DNA of 64,000 nucleotides. It comes from Eucommia ulmoides. Its lineage: Eukaryota; Streptophyta; Magnoliopsida; Garryales; Eucommiaceae. The notes under the pieces are model-generated. The model did not search any database, had not been told where the DNA came from, and saw only the letters and a program-made list of their open reading frames with translations. Made by a program: the position numbers and the translations under genes. Positions 10,981-22,740 of the stretch are shown here, in pieces. Location of the stretch: contig CM028332.1 of the NCBI GenBank assembly GCA_016647705.1, positions 32,059,300-32,123,299 of the forward strand. The letters are read 5' to 3'. How positions within the stretch are numbered: the stretch's first letter is position 1; every line of letters begins with the position of its first letter.

Positions 10981-11199
10981 TTCCAAACTTCTAATCTTAG
11001 GCATTTTCTTTGGGCGTTCTTTTCTTAGAATCTTCATTTATATTTCTATTATTTATAATACTATTATTTATATTTCTGCATCTTTATTTTTACACCTCTA
11101 CTATGTATGTTTCTTTCTTAATTAAAAAATACCATTATTATATTCGTTTAAAAATTAAAAAACAAACAAAAAAAGTCGTTAGTATGCCAACATTTCGGC

Positions 11200-11530
11200 T
11201 ATATTTTGTTAACATTTGTAAAATTTGTTGAAAATCGAGGAGAAAATCTCTATAACACCGATATGAATGGTTTAGGGGGAGATTGCTCCCCTTGATATGT
11301 AACTTCATTGAAATTAGCATAAGTTCCAAAAGAGGTTAATTTTTTTTATTTTTAAATAACAATAAATAAATATATTTTGTTAACCTTTGTAACCTTGCGA
11401 TAAATTAAACAATTTGAAAAATCCAGAAGGAGATCTCCACACCACCAATATGGTTGGTTTAGGGGAAGATCGCTCCCCTTAATATGTAGCTTCGTTGAAA
11501 TTGGCGCAAGTTCTAAAAGAGGTTAATCTA
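11200..11530 (+). repeat. Two imperfect tandem units (~190 bp period)
   Basis: Both units share the order TTTGTTAAC...TTTGTAA, GGAGA-ATCTC, ATGGTTGGTTTAGGGG(A)GAT-GCTCCCCTT, ATATGTA-CTTC-TTGAAATT and AAGAGGTTAAT. They are distant relatives of the units in the 15962-17150 array (GGTTTAAGTTTAGAAG-AAATTACTCCCCTCGATG). Confidence 0.65.
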
Positions 11531-11582
11531 TATAAAATAAAATAAAAATCATCATTTTCGTTTCATTCCTTGATTTTATTTA

Positions 11583-13761
11583 TATTGATCCTAAGATTTT
11601 GATAAACAATTAAAGGTTGATGTTTTTTGTGGAACTAACGATTTGATTAAGTGTTTCAGTTTATTAGTTCCAATGATAAAGATATGATGACAATTAATGA
11701 ATGTATACAAAAGAGACTGACAAAGACGATAGATATTAAGAGACCGAAGATTTTGAAGAATCTAAGGAAAAACAACTCAGTTTAATTTTTACTCTTAATG
11801 TATCCCGATTAGGATCACACATGACACAAAAAGTTTTTAAATTTATGTGTGTTTTGATAGGATCCTAATTAGTGAAATGATCTGCTCCTATGTGTAATTG
11901 AAAAATAAATATTGATAATTAATGAAAATTGAATTTAAGAATTTAGTGGAGCTAATTAAGAAAAGAAATCAGTTAAAGGGGTAAAAACATTGAAGAAAAT
12001 GAATTAAAAACGAATTTAGAAAAGGTTCCCAGCATTAACAAGTCGACAGGTAAGTCGACCGAAGCATAGAAGAAAAAGTCTTTGAATCTCCCAATTGACA
12101 GGTAGGTAAACCTATGCTTAAAAGATGAACTCTCTGAATTGTTCGATCGACAAATGATGGATGGGCGGTCGACCGATGGGTGAAGGAATTTTAGCTTGGC
12201 TAGTATCCTGAATCGAGTAGTCGACAGATGGTCTGTTTCAGGTTTAGAGGATTTCGAGGATTCTGATCAAACAGTAGTCGTTACTAGCCGTTTATAGTTG
12301 AAATATGAGAGAAATTTTAGGGATATGATAGTCTTAAAGATATATCATTGATATTTTGTCATCCCTATAGATATGGTTCGTATATTTTGGTTATTTCACA
12401 AATTGGTTCATATAATTCTTTTTATCCTATCGATTTGAGTTTAAAAAATATTTGAGGGACTAATTTGAATGTTTTGAAAACTATAATTAAGTCAAATATA
12501 CCTAAAATGAAAGATAATGATATATGGGGCCTATAGGTGCTTTTTAGATACTTATCATTTAAAAACTAGCCGTTGGAGGGTTTGTTTTAATTCCCTATAT
12601 ATAAACCTGTGGATTTCACATAAGAAAGTGATACAATATCAAGAACTATTAAGTTCCTAAGTTTTTCTAAGAGTTATCATTCTGATATTATACTGAAAAA
12701 TATTGTGAGATTATTCTGGAGCTAAAGTTCTTGAGTTAAAGCGCTAATTTATTTGGCGTCACCAATCTGAGCTATCTAGCGATATGTTTTGCAATCCATT
12801 GGTGTTTTCTTGGTGAGATCATTCCAAGATTATTCTTTAATTAAGTATTTGATTATTATTACTTGCTTGGTGAATTGATCTGTTTGAGAAATCGTTTTTA
12901 AACTTTTAAAGTATAAAAATCTTTTAAAACAATTTGTGTGTTAATCTGATTACGTGCTTAATTGTGCTACCCGCATTCTTTATTATAATCCGATTTTGTT
13001 TCCTCACTTTATTTCTATCACTAATATCGGGACATTAATTGAGTATTAATTAATTTGAGGTGGTGGAAGCTCCGAGTAGGAAGAACTTATCAATTTTTGT
13101 AATTGGTGAGTTGTGTACGGATTAGATACTATTGGGAGTATCTAATCAGGGGTAGCTTAGTTTTCATCTCTTTCGATAAAGAGATTGAGGTGTTAGTTCT
13201 TCCTTTATAGAATTAATTGTGAATGATTTGTAAAGGTTCCATTCTTACTTGGAAAACGATAGTTGGAGCGTTTCTGTGAGGTTTTGATTCTTAAGCCTAA
13301 GGTATAAAAAGAATTAAGTCGTGATTCTCCCTGTAATAGAATTAGGTTATTCTTGAGCTTGTAAAAAGTAGAAGTTATTCCTAAACCTGTGAAAAATAAT
13401 TTGTAAAGGTTGATTCCGAGCTTGTAAAAAGAATTATTGTGTAAAGGTTTGATTCCTACCTGTTTAAAAGAATCTTAGTGATTAGTGGGTGCGAATCTCC
13501 GTGGGATTTGGAGGACTGGATTGACCAAGAGTAGCTTGGTGAACCAAGATATATCGGTGTGTACTGCATTGGTTATTTCTTTTATTTTATCTTGTGATTG
13601 TTTGGGTGCGCACCTAGAGCTTATTACACTTATCCGCTGCTATAAAGATAATAATTAATTTTAGGATAAAATTAATTGTTTGATTTTTGAAGTGTTATTA
13701 TTTTGATAATTTTTTAATACTACCTAATTCACCTCCCTTTTGGGTAGCTCACTCGACCAAC
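11583..13761 (+). mobile_element. Copia solo LTR (~2.2 kb)
   Basis: The right end (CACCTCCCTTTTGGGTAGCTC...GACCAACA) is the inverse of the starts of the copia LTRs at 39580 and 44284. The left end (TATTGATCCTAAGATTTTGAT) corresponds to their inverted ends TGTTGAATCCAAGGTTTTGAT. The flanks are ATTTA (11578-11582) and ATTTC (13762-13766), a near-perfect 5-bp target duplication. No primer-binding site follows, so this is a solo LTR left by recombination. It carries several GTCGAC/GGTCGACCG motifs at 12040-12235. It sits inside the Tat/Ogre-like LTR region. Confidence 0.7.
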
Positions 13762-14095
13762 AATTTCCATGAACTTGAGGGGATTTCCACTTTGAATTTC
13801 TTTAATTCAAATAGAAAAATTGAAATAAGTAAAAGTTGATGTCAAGATAAGTGCATATCACGTTTTGGTATTTATATTCTTATCTTTATTAAATTAACCT
13901 GATTCACTTAAATTAATTGTTCATTTTCAATGAAAGAATTTCATTTTATGGGTTAATAAAATCATTTCCCTGGGAATCGTCCCTATCAAATTATCGATAT
14001 TTGATGAGAAATCATATTAGGAGAACATTTTTATTAAAAATCCAGAAAATTGACCCACTTAACTTCAAAACGCCAAAAAGAATTTTGCTGAAAAA

Positions 14096-14360
14096 ATATT
14101 TCAAAATTAAATAAAAACATTCAGGCATAAACTAATTGGACTTAATTGATTAAGGTGATGTTTTCAGACAAGCGTCTTAGAGTACCTAACATCTTCCCTG
14201 AGCTTAACTGCCCCCCGAACCTTTTGCTAAAAAATATTTCAAAATCAAATAAAACATTCGAACATAAACTAATTGAACTTAATTGAATAAGGTAATGTTT
14301 TCGGACGGATGCCTTGGGGTACCTAACACCTTTCCCGAGCTTAACTACCCCCCGAACATT
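14096..14360 (+). repeat. Tandem duplication, ~138 bp period
   Basis: Two diverged copies, each running from ATATTTCAAAAT through CATAAACTAATTG-ACTTAATTGA-TAAGGT to CTTAACT-CCCCCCGAAC. A single copy of the same block occurs at about 17165-17285 in the related LTR. Confidence 0.75.
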
Positions 14361-14483
14361 TTCAAAATGAATATTTGGTCAGACCGTATTTTTTGGAGTC
14401 AAAATTTTACTTAAACTATTTTGTATTATTTTTCAAAAATTCAGTAACCTAATACACAATTTAAACTCAATGCTCATTAACAA

Positions 14484-14518
<35 letters not shown>

Positions 14519-14690
14519 CTGAAAAAATTGGCTAAGTTCTTTTATGAGAAAATCGATGCTTTGAAAAAATCACTCCTTTCTTGTTTCCAAAAACATTTAT
14601 TTCTTTACTTCTTTGCTTATTATTTGTTTGAAAAATCACGGTGCGTCACTTGACGACTCTGCTGGGGATCATTTTAGAAGATCGAGTCTA

Positions 14691-14949
14691 AAATATCCAA
14701 ATAAGTCCAAGTAATATAAATTTGAATGTTTCATTTTCTTTTGTTATCATTCATTTTTTTTTTTTTTGTAAAAAAACGTGAGTTGTGATGGATTTTTCAT
14801 TTTTGCACATATATCTTTCCCCTTTCCTATATTTATTCTTGTACACATATCTGTTTTTCACTTCCCATATTATTGTTCTTATTGCACACTTTCCTAAGAC
14901 ATGAGCAACTGCATTGCATCCACATTGTCCCAAATGATAAACTCTATAA
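14691..14949. other. Non-coding spacer
   Basis: AT-rich with T/A homopolymers. I see nothing assignable. Confidence 0.5.
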
Positions 14950-15406
14950 GTTAGATAGAGGTTGACAGTAGAGACAAGGTCACACTGGTTTATTCGCTGG
15001 AACCAATTTCAAAACCACCTTGCTCGGATTATCAACCAACAATGGATATCCCTTCAGGATGCCAACGTGTTGGCAGAGTTTTGGCAGCAATTGTTCCGTG
15101 GCAGAGGCCCGGGTATGGGTCAGGTCATAGTTGAATATCGTGGGCGCTTGTGTGTACTGAATGTACTATAAGGTTAGGATATATGTCTTTCCTAACACCA
15201 ATTGGTTTTAGGATGAGTTGTTGCGCCCTAGGTTCTATAAGTGGTATCAAAGCAAAGGTTACAGGTTCGATTCCCAGCGAGAGCAATTGCTGAGAGGAAG
15301 ATTATTGGTAGGGTTTTGACAGTAATTTTCCCGTGGCAGAGGTTCGGGTGTGGGTCAAGTCACGGTCGAATGCCGTGGGCACTTGTGTGTGCTGAATGCA
15401 CTATAA
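14950..15406 (+). mobile_element. SINE-like tandem pair with tRNA-type B box
   Basis: About 94 bases at 15077-15171 are repeated with ~80% identity by eye at 15315-15408 (TTTTG-CAG-AATT...GTGGCAGAGG...GTGTGCTGAATGCACTATAA). Upstream of the second copy, TTCTATAAGTGGTATCAAAGC followed by GGTTCGATTCCCAGC resembles A and B boxes of an RNA polymerase III promoter at a tRNA-like spacing. This arrangement suggests two adjacent copies of a tRNA-derived SINE or similar repeat. There is no terminal A tail to settle it. It is not a functional tRNA gene. Confidence 0.35.
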
Positions 15407-15558
15407 CCCCTAATCTCAGGAAGCTTAGAAATTCTGTCACACTCTTCGGTCTTTCCCACTGAACTATAGTTTTGACTTTCTTTGGGTCAAATTGAATACC
15501 ATCATCCGAGATAACATGCCCCAAGAATTCAACTCTATCCAGCTAAAACTTACATTTA

Positions 15559-16420
15559 CTGAACTATAGTTTTTTTTTTTTTTAGTTTATTCCATACTTT
15601 TGGCCTAAAAAATTGTTTTCTTCCTTTTGACAGGATCGTGGGAGTAATAAGAAGGGTTCCCTTATAAATTGAGACTGGGCTCATATAGGAAGGAGGATGA
15701 AGAAGAGGGGAGAGGAGAAATTTTGAGAGAAGTTTTGAAGAAAATAATATTATTTTTATTTTATTGTAATTTTTGAAGAAGAAGAAGAAAAAGAAAAAAA
15801 AAATCTCCAAGTTAAGATTGTAAACTTTCATCTGTTGTAAATCTTACTCTTATTTTTAAAATAAGTTGTTATGATACTAGATTTTGATTTTTTTTTTTTT
15901 TGTAAATTAGATTTTATTTTATTTTATTTATTTATTTATTTTTATATTTTTTTGAGTAAATAAAACGAGGTGGAAATATCTTTGCCTTCCATTGGAACGA
16001 TTTAAGTTTAGAAGGGAATTACTTCCCTCGATGCGTATGAGTGTGTATGTGCGTGTGTTTTCTTTAATTTGTGTTAAATATAATGTACTAACAATACGAG
16101 GGGGAAAGCTTCTGACCTTCCATTGGAATAGTTTAAGTTTGAAAAGAAATTACTCCCCTTGAGGGGTGTGTGTGTGCGTGTGTTTCTTTAACTTGTGTTA
16201 AATATAATGTACTAACAATACGAGATGGAAAGCTTCCGATCTTCCATTGGAATGGTTTAAGTTTAGAAGAAAATTACTCTCCTCGAGGCGTGTGTGAATG
16301 TGTGTGTGCGTGTGTTTTTTTTAACTTGTATTAAATATAATATACTAACAATACGAGGTGGAAAGCTTCCGACCTTCCATTAGAATGGTTTAAGTTTAGA
16401 AAGAAATTACTCCCCTCGAG

Positions 16421-16458
<38 letters not shown>

Positions 16459-17538
16459 TTCTTTAACTTGTGTTAAATATAATGTACAAACAATACGAGG
16501 TGAAAAACTTCTAACCTTCCATTGAATCGATTTAAGTTTAGAAGGAAATTACTCCCCTCGAGGCGCGCGCGTGTGTGTGTGTGTGCGCGTGTGTTTCTTT
16601 AATTTGTGTTAAACATAATGTACCAATAATACGAGGTAGAAAACTTCCGACTTTCCATTAGAACGGTTTAAGTTTAGAAGGGAATTACTCCCCTCGATGC
16701 GTGTAAATGTGTGTGTGCGTGTATTTTCTTTAACTTGTGTTAAATATAATGTACTAACAATACGAGGTGGAAAGCTTCTGACCTTCCATTGGAACGATTT
16801 AAGTTTAGAAGAAAATTATTCCCCTCGATGCGCGTGTGTGTGTATATGTGTGTGTGTGTGCGTGTGTGCGAGCGCGTGCGTGTGTTTTCTTTAACTTGTG
16901 TTAAATATAATATGCTAACAATACGAGGTGGAAAGCTTCCGACCTTCCATTGGAGCGGTTTAAGTTTAGAAGAAAATTACTCCTCTCGATGCATGTGAGT
17001 GTGTGTATGCATGTGTTTCTTTAACTTGTGTTAAATATAATGTGCTGACAAGATGAGGTGAAAAATTCTCAACCTTCTATTGGAATGGTTTAGGTTTAGA
17101 AAGGGAGATTACTTCCCTCAATGTGTGTATAGGTGTATGTGTATGTTTATGAGGAAGATTTCAAAATAAAATAAAAATATTTGGATTTAAATTTTAATTA
17201 GATTTAATTGGATAAGGTACCATCTTTGAACGGGCGTCTTGGGGTACTTGACACCTTCTCCGAGCGTAATTGACCCCCGAACTCTTTAAACGAATCTCTG
17301 GTCGGATCATATTATTTTGGAGTCAAAATTTTACTTAAGCCATTTTTTTAAAATTGTTTTCAAAAAGAAAAATCTGGTGACCTAGCACATCATTTAAACT
17401 CAATGCTAAGTGGCGACTCATTTTTCTAAAACAGGCTTAAGTATTTTAATGAGAAAATCGACGTTTTTAAAAACCCTTCTCATTTTACTAGCGTATATCT
17501 ATTTTGATTTCTTTGAAAAATCGGGGCGCGATCATATA
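15559..17538 (+). mobile_element. Tat/Ogre-like solo LTR candidate carrying a minisatellite
   Basis: The right end (17150-17535) matches the end of the LTR region at 14100-14650, finishing GAAAAATCGGGGCGCGATCA. The middle is the repeat array 15962-17150. The left 400 bases are A/T homopolymer-rich. The block separates two pieces of a Tekay reverse transcriptase, so it looks inserted. A clean target duplication is not visible, and ACTGAACTATAGTTTT occurs both at about 15459 and 15556. Confidence 0.45.
15962..17150 (+). repeat. Tandem array, nine ~125-160 bp units with internal (TG)n
   Basis: Each unit reads ATACGAGGTGGAAAGCTTCC-GACCTTCCATTGGAA-GGTTTAAGTTTAGAAG-AAATTACTCCCCTCGA followed by a TG/CG-rich run and TTTCTTTAACTTGTGTTAAATATAATGTACTAACA. 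Units start near 15966, 16097, 16221, 16354, 16496, 16632, 16763, 16924 and 17054. Most of the period variation comes from the TG run, longest at about 16421-16456. Confidence 0.9.
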
Positions 17539-19700
17539 TCATCAATAAACATGATGATAAACTGATCTAATTAAGGCTGGAATATCTGATTCATCATATC
17601 CATAAATGCAGTAGGGGCATTTGTCAACTCAAATGGCATAACTAGGAATTCATAATATCCATACCTCGTACGGAATGTTGTCTTTGACACATCACTGTCT
17701 CTGACTTTCAACGAATGATATCCTGATCAAAAAACTATTTTGAAAAATACCCTGGCTTTCTACAACTGAACGAACAAATCATCAATTCTAGGCAATGCGT
17801 ATTTATTATGAATCGTCACTTTATTTAGTTGTCTGTAATCGATACACATCCTTAGAGTACCATCATTCTTCCTCACGAATAACACTGGAGCTCCCCACGA
17901 GAAAACACTAGGTTTGATGAACCTGTAGTCTAACATATCTTGCAACTAGATCTTTAGTTTCTTTAGCTCAATAGGTGCCATACGATAGAGTGGAATTGAT
18001 ACAGGAAAAGTACCCGGAAGTAATTTAATAGTGAATTCAATTTCCCTATACACTAGCAACCCTGACATTTTTTCTAGAAATACATCGGGATAATCCCTGA
18101 TCACTAGGATATCTGACACCTGTACCTCATTCTAACTGGTATCAATCATATATGTGAGGTATCCCTGACATCCCTTCTTTAATAATTTCCTGGCCTTTAG
18201 AACTAAAATCAAATTGACAGGGGTAATGATTTTGTCCCCCGAAAATACAAACACTGACTCGCCTTGGATTTGAAAAGTAACTTCCTTTTTAAAATAATCG
18301 ATTGTGGTATGATAGCTGGATAACAAATCCATTCCTAGTATCATATCAGAATCGTGAATGCTCAGGGGTAATAAATCCACCAACAATTTTCTATCACCAA
18401 TACGAAGTAGACTGTCTATATGCATACTATCTATCAACACTAACTCACTCACAGGGGTAGAGATAATAATACTATATGATAGAGAAGTAGGACATTTTCC
18501 TACATGCATTATAAAGGTCACCGAAACAAATGAATGAGCAGAACTAGGATCGATAAGTATACGTGCATCTCTATCATATAAAGACATGATACTTGTAACC
18601 ATATTTGGGGTAGTCTGGGCATCCTGCTGGGTAGTAGAAAATACAAGACTTCGAGTTGGAAGTTTACTGGTTGATCATCTACCTTGCCCCTGAACACTAC
18701 TAGGACCAACATTACGCACACTACTCATAGAAGGTATAGGTGTAGCAGCAAATTTCAAATAATATGGAGATATGTGGCCTGGCTCATGATAAGGAAAACA
18801 TATTGGACCCGCTATACGACAGTCTCTAACGAAATGATCTGGTGATTCACATTACTAGCATATAGTTGATCCAACTTGGCTAAACATCTGACTCCCACCC
18901 TACTTTTACTGGCCAAAAATTTGTCCAGATACATTATGTCACTGCCCAGAATACGATTGTCGTGGGCCTTGGCCTTGGCTCATAACCAACTGATTGGCTG
19001 TCAGAGTCCGAAGAAGTTGCGGTCGAGGGCTTGATCCTCAAGAGGTGCTGCCTGAATATTTGCTAGATGTCGCAAACCTACTATTCTTGTACTATTCACG
19101 ATTTTGAACCGCTTCTTGAACATCTTTCTCTACTAATTTCATCGTGTTCACCAATTTTGCATAACTTTTGATCCGCCTGCCAATCAACCTGGAACGTATT
19201 TGCAATTCTAGTTCTTTCTAAAATCTTCTACATCTCACTTTGTTAGTCTTCATTAGATTAAGAGCAAATCAAGAATAGGGCATTAAATTTGATTTCATAT
19301 TGCAGGACGGTCATCTTCCCATATTTTAGTAATATGAACTTCTCCTCCATCTTGAACTGATAAGATTTAGAGAAATACTTTTTATTAAATACGGTAACGA
19401 ATTGGTCCCAAGTGATCTCTTTACCTGTAATTGAGATTAGCCTCTTCATTTTTTCCTACTAGTGTTCGGCTTCCCCTTTCAACTGGAAGGTGGCGAGAGA
19501 AACTCTGTTGTCATCGGTAATACCCATTGCCTCAAATATGTGCCCTATGCTTCTCAACCAATTTTCAACATCAGCAGGACCCGCAGTTCCCACAAAAGTT
19601 GGGGGTCCAATTCTTTGAATCTTTTTAAGAGTACAGCCTGAGGAGTGACTGTTTCGGTTTGGGTCTTCTAGCATTCCATATAGAAGACGGTATACTTATC

Positions 19701-20474
19701 TCGATATTTGCGCTACTGCAAACTTTCTATTTCTATTTTTTTTTTTATCATATGAAATTACTAAATGCACAATTTCTTAAGTCAATATTAATTATACAAC
19801 AATTATTATAATAACGATTACATTAATAACTTAATCTACAGAAAAATATTAATCGACTGTTAAAAATATTATTAGTCAATTAAATACTAAAAATTGTCGT
19901 TTTAATAAAATTTAAATTTTTTTATCTTAAATTGTATTATTTACAAATTAGATATTTATATCTACTATATTTCTCGAACCCACGTATATATATTTTTGAC
20001 ATATAAATATACATGTTACATGTGTGTGTATATATATATATAATTTGAAAATAAGAGATTTAAGTGTTTTTGTTTCAGCCGAGAGTTTTTTTTTTTTTTT
20101 TTTTGCCACTTGTCAACACCACCTGGTTTAACATTGTTTCCTTCGTTGAGAAGGAAACAATGTTAGCCACATATATATTTATTTATTATTATTTTTTAAT
20201 TTATTTATTTACACTAATTATCTCCTTGAAATAAAAAAATATTAATTATATCCCAAAATTTTTAAAATTAACACATTAGACCCTAAAGTTTTTAAAGTCA
20301 AAATTTTAAATACCACAATAACCCCTCAAAATTTAAAGTGAAATTTAAATAATACAATAAACCCCATTATTTTTCTAAATATTCTAAAATGCAACTAGAA
20401 ATATGCATGTGCAAAAATTAGACTTTACACTAATATTCTTTTTGTATTGTCATTATATCTAAATTATAATATAG
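19701..20474. other. AT-rich intergenic DNA with a perfect hairpin
   Basis: No gene is seen. There are TA-rich tracts, an 18-base or longer T run near 20086-20104, and a perfect stem-loop at 20129-20165. Confidence 0.5.
20129..20165. repeat. Perfect 16-bp stem-loop
   Basis: Arms TAACATTGTTTCCTTC and GAAGGAAACAATGTTA enclose a GTTGA loop. It is preceded by a long T run and CCACTTGTCAACACCACC. Too short for a plant miRNA precursor, it may be the centre or end of a small transposon. Confidence 0.8.
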
Positions 20475-22012
20475 GAAAATTATTATTTGGTTCTTAAACG
20501 ATATAGAAATAAAAAAATAAACCCGTAATTACTATAATAAAGTTTTTAGTTCTCAGAGATATTTTAGAAAATAGTCTTCTATTCTTTAGCCATTTTTTCC
20601 ATAATTTACATAAAATGTAATTATGTAATATATAGCAAAAGGTGAATAGTCACATTTTTAATTTGCTATTTTTAAACATTTTAATATATTTTAACACTGA
20701 TTGTGCGTCTTTGAATGTTCATAATTTTTATGTGAGCAAATTATATTTTTGTTATGTTCACACATTTTTCTATTTTATGTTCTTTTATTATGTTCATAAA
20801 ATCTACAAAAAAAAAAAAAAAAAGAACATTCATGTTCTTTGTGTTATGATTATTCACACTAATATTTAAGATAGTTGTAAATGTTTAGGAAAAAAATGTA
20901 AGAAGTTAAAAAATAAATCTAAAAACAAGAAATCAAAAACTTTGAAATAACCTCCAAGTTCAACAAAAACAAACCTGATATGAATATTCACCAAAAATCA
21001 AACTGAATCAAAAAAATTGAAAAAAACTAAGATCAACGAAAAAAATTGTAAGAACATTTCACCAAACCATGTGAACATTCACAAAAAATCAACCAATATA
21101 ATAATCAAGACAATGAAAAACTTCTAAGATCAACAAACTGGTATGAAGATTAACCAAAACACAATGAACATTCACCAAAAAACATAAAAATTGCTATAAA
21201 GTTTCATCAAACCACAACAAACATTCACCAAAAAAATATTATGTATGAACATTCACACTACTATTTTAATAGTTGTGAATTTTCAGGGAAAAGTATAAAA
21301 ATATTAAAAAATAAAAAATAAAATTAAATAAGGAGCGAAAAATATAATTATTAACAATTTCACCATTGAACAACAATTGAAAGGTCTACTATTTGGAACA
21401 AAACAGAAGACAAAGACGAACGGTGGCGAATGGCGGTCATGAACCTTCACGCCGATTTCGTTTTTGTCACTTTGAGTTTTTACTTTGTTTTCAAGTGGAC
21501 GATGCTCCAATTTCTGTCGTCGTCACCGTGCAAATATCTGTCTTTGCGCTTGTCGTTCGTCATTCAAATCATTGCCCAAGTTTCAAGATCCAGAATATCA
21601 TTCGCCATGCTCATCGTTTGTCGCATGCCGCACCCTTTCGCAACCAAGCTCGTCATTCGCCTCGTCGCGCCATCTCGCCGTGCTCTCCATTCGCCACCAT
21701 CGTTTCGCCAGATATGGGATTTTCCAGATCTGAGATAGCGATGACAGAGAGGTGTTCATGGCTGAGAGAGTGGGCTTGCGGCTGAGAGAGAGAGAGAAGA
21801 GATAGATTGGCGGTGGTGATCGCGGCTGTGGTGATGGTTCGGTTAAGAGAGAGAATAAATAAAACCTAGGTTAAAATGGAAAAATGAAATGGAGAATTAT
21901 GGTTTATTCATTATATATATATATATAGAAGGGTAAATATGTCAATTTATTATATGTCGATGACTAAAAACTAACAATATTTTGTCGGAGGACTAAATAA
22001 TAACTTATTTTT
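20475..22012. mobile_element. Candidate Mutator-like/Pack-MULE element
   Basis: The left sequence (AAATTATTATTTGGTTCTTAAACGA...TAAAGTTTTTAGTTCTC) is roughly the inverse of the right sequence (GACTAAAAACTAACAATATTTTGTCGGAGGACTAAATAATAACTTA). This gives diverged inverted ends of roughly 100 bp. The interior contains a sharply GC-richer, coding-like block at 21390-21800 with overlapping open frames and no domain I recognise, flanked by AT-rich DNA with repeated ATTCAC-CCAAAA words (20980-21260). No target duplication could be fixed, so the boundaries and class are tentative. Confidence 0.4.
20846..21315. repeat. Degenerate direct repeats (GAACATTCAC...)
   Basis: The block around 20846-20925 (ATTCACACTA-TATTT-ATAGTTGT-AATTTTCAGG type) recurs at 21245-21315. 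Between them GAACATTCACCAAAAA-like words appear at least five times. They look like decayed tandem units. Confidence 0.45.
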
Positions 22013-22266
22013 TTAAAAAAAAGCCTATTGATGAAAAAGAAATCAAAATAAGGCCTAAACAATAAAAACCCCTTGTAATATTAGTCCAAACAAATATTCA
22101 AGTATCGGCTTATTAAAATCATCAAAACATGAATTAAATCCTTTTGGACAATAGTCTTCCTATTTTTTATGTAGACAAATAACATGTTTTTTTTTTTTAT
22201 TTAAAAATAAATAAATCATGCTCTCCTTGAGTATGAGGACGTGTCTTGTAACCATTTGGACACGTA

Positions 22267-22737
22267 GGGCTTGTTTGGTTGGAAAGAAAATGGGGTGGAT
22301 AAAAAAATAAAAATGAGATAGAAAATAAAAATTTATTATGTTTGGTATGAGATGAAAATGAAATAGAAAAAGAAAATTGAGAGAAAAAAATCACTTTAGA
22401 GAAAAAACCACTTTACCGCCACTCCACCCCCCCCCCCCAAAAAAAAATATGGGATGAAAATGAAAAGATGGAGGGAGAAAAAAAAGTCAAAATGACCATT
22501 TTACCCATTTATTTTATATAACAAATATCCATTTTATTTGTACAAAGGGTAAAATAGTAAATTAAGTAAAAAACATATTACTTTTTTCTTTTTTTAATAC
22601 GCAAAAAATGTTATTTCCCTCATTCTATATTCCTCCAACGAAACATACTAAGGAAAATGATTTTCCCGCTACAAAAAATAAAAAAAATTATTTTTCATTT
22701 TCTTTTTCCTTTTTCACCCTTCCAACCAAACATACCC
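22267..22737. mobile_element. MITE, 471 bp, PIF/Harbinger-like
   Basis: Ends GGGCTTGTTTGGTTGGAA and its inverse TTCCAACCAAACATACCC form ~20-bp terminal inverted repeats. The 3-bp direct repeat GTA (22264-22266 and 22738-22740) flanks them. The GTTTGGTT core is typical of Tourist/Harbinger-like MITEs, whose duplication is usually TTA or TAA, so GTA is slightly off type. The interior is AT-rich and subterminally repetitive (GATGAAAATGAAA), with a C run at about 22425-22438. It has no coding capacity. Confidence 0.65.
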
Positions 22738-22740
22738 GTA

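Larger units (their letters stand above)
10981..14690 (+). mobile_element. Tat/Ogre-like gypsy LTR region, split by a copia solo LTR
   Basis: The right part (13762-14660) shares many blocks with 17150-17535: TTGGGGTACCTAACACC-type words, CCCCCGAAC, TTTTGGAGTCAAAATTTTACTTAA, and the end GAAAAATC-GGTGCG. It is followed at 14650-14672 by TTGACGACTCTGCTGGGGAT. A TGGCGACTCTGCTGGGGA-like motif of this kind typically lies just after the 5' LTR of Tat/Ogre elements. The left part carries two units of the repeat that forms an array at 15962-17150. I therefore read the whole as an LTR fossil. The left boundary is not visible. Confidence 0.5.
15407..19700 (-). mobile_element. Tekay-type Ty3/gypsy fossil (gag-protease-RT), interrupted
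   Basis: On the minus strand, from high to low coordinates: a gag piece at 19674-19258 (GPPTFVGTAGPADVENWL is a typical gypsy gag motif), a Cys/His knuckle region near 18840, an aspartic protease at 18602-18132 with LIDPSSAHSFVS and DMILGMDLL, and the start of reverse transcriptase at 17945-17545 ([25 protein letters not shown]). A further RT piece lies at 15558-15407. The LTR-like block 15559-17538 separates the RT pieces. No LTRs of its own, RNase H or integrase are present. It is broken in many places and old. Confidence 0.8.

Noticed and set aside
15225-15300. A tRNA gene, from the GGTTCGATTCC B-box word
   Set aside because: No acceptor stem or anticodon arm can be folded. The motif is better explained as part of a SINE-like repeat.
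16697-16998. Cys/Val-rich open frames over the TG-repeat array
   Set aside because: They arise from translating (TG)n and the surrounding repeat unit. Nothing is protein-like.
20129-20165. A microRNA precursor
   Set aside because: The stem is only 16 bp with a 5-base loop, too short for a plant miRNA hairpin.
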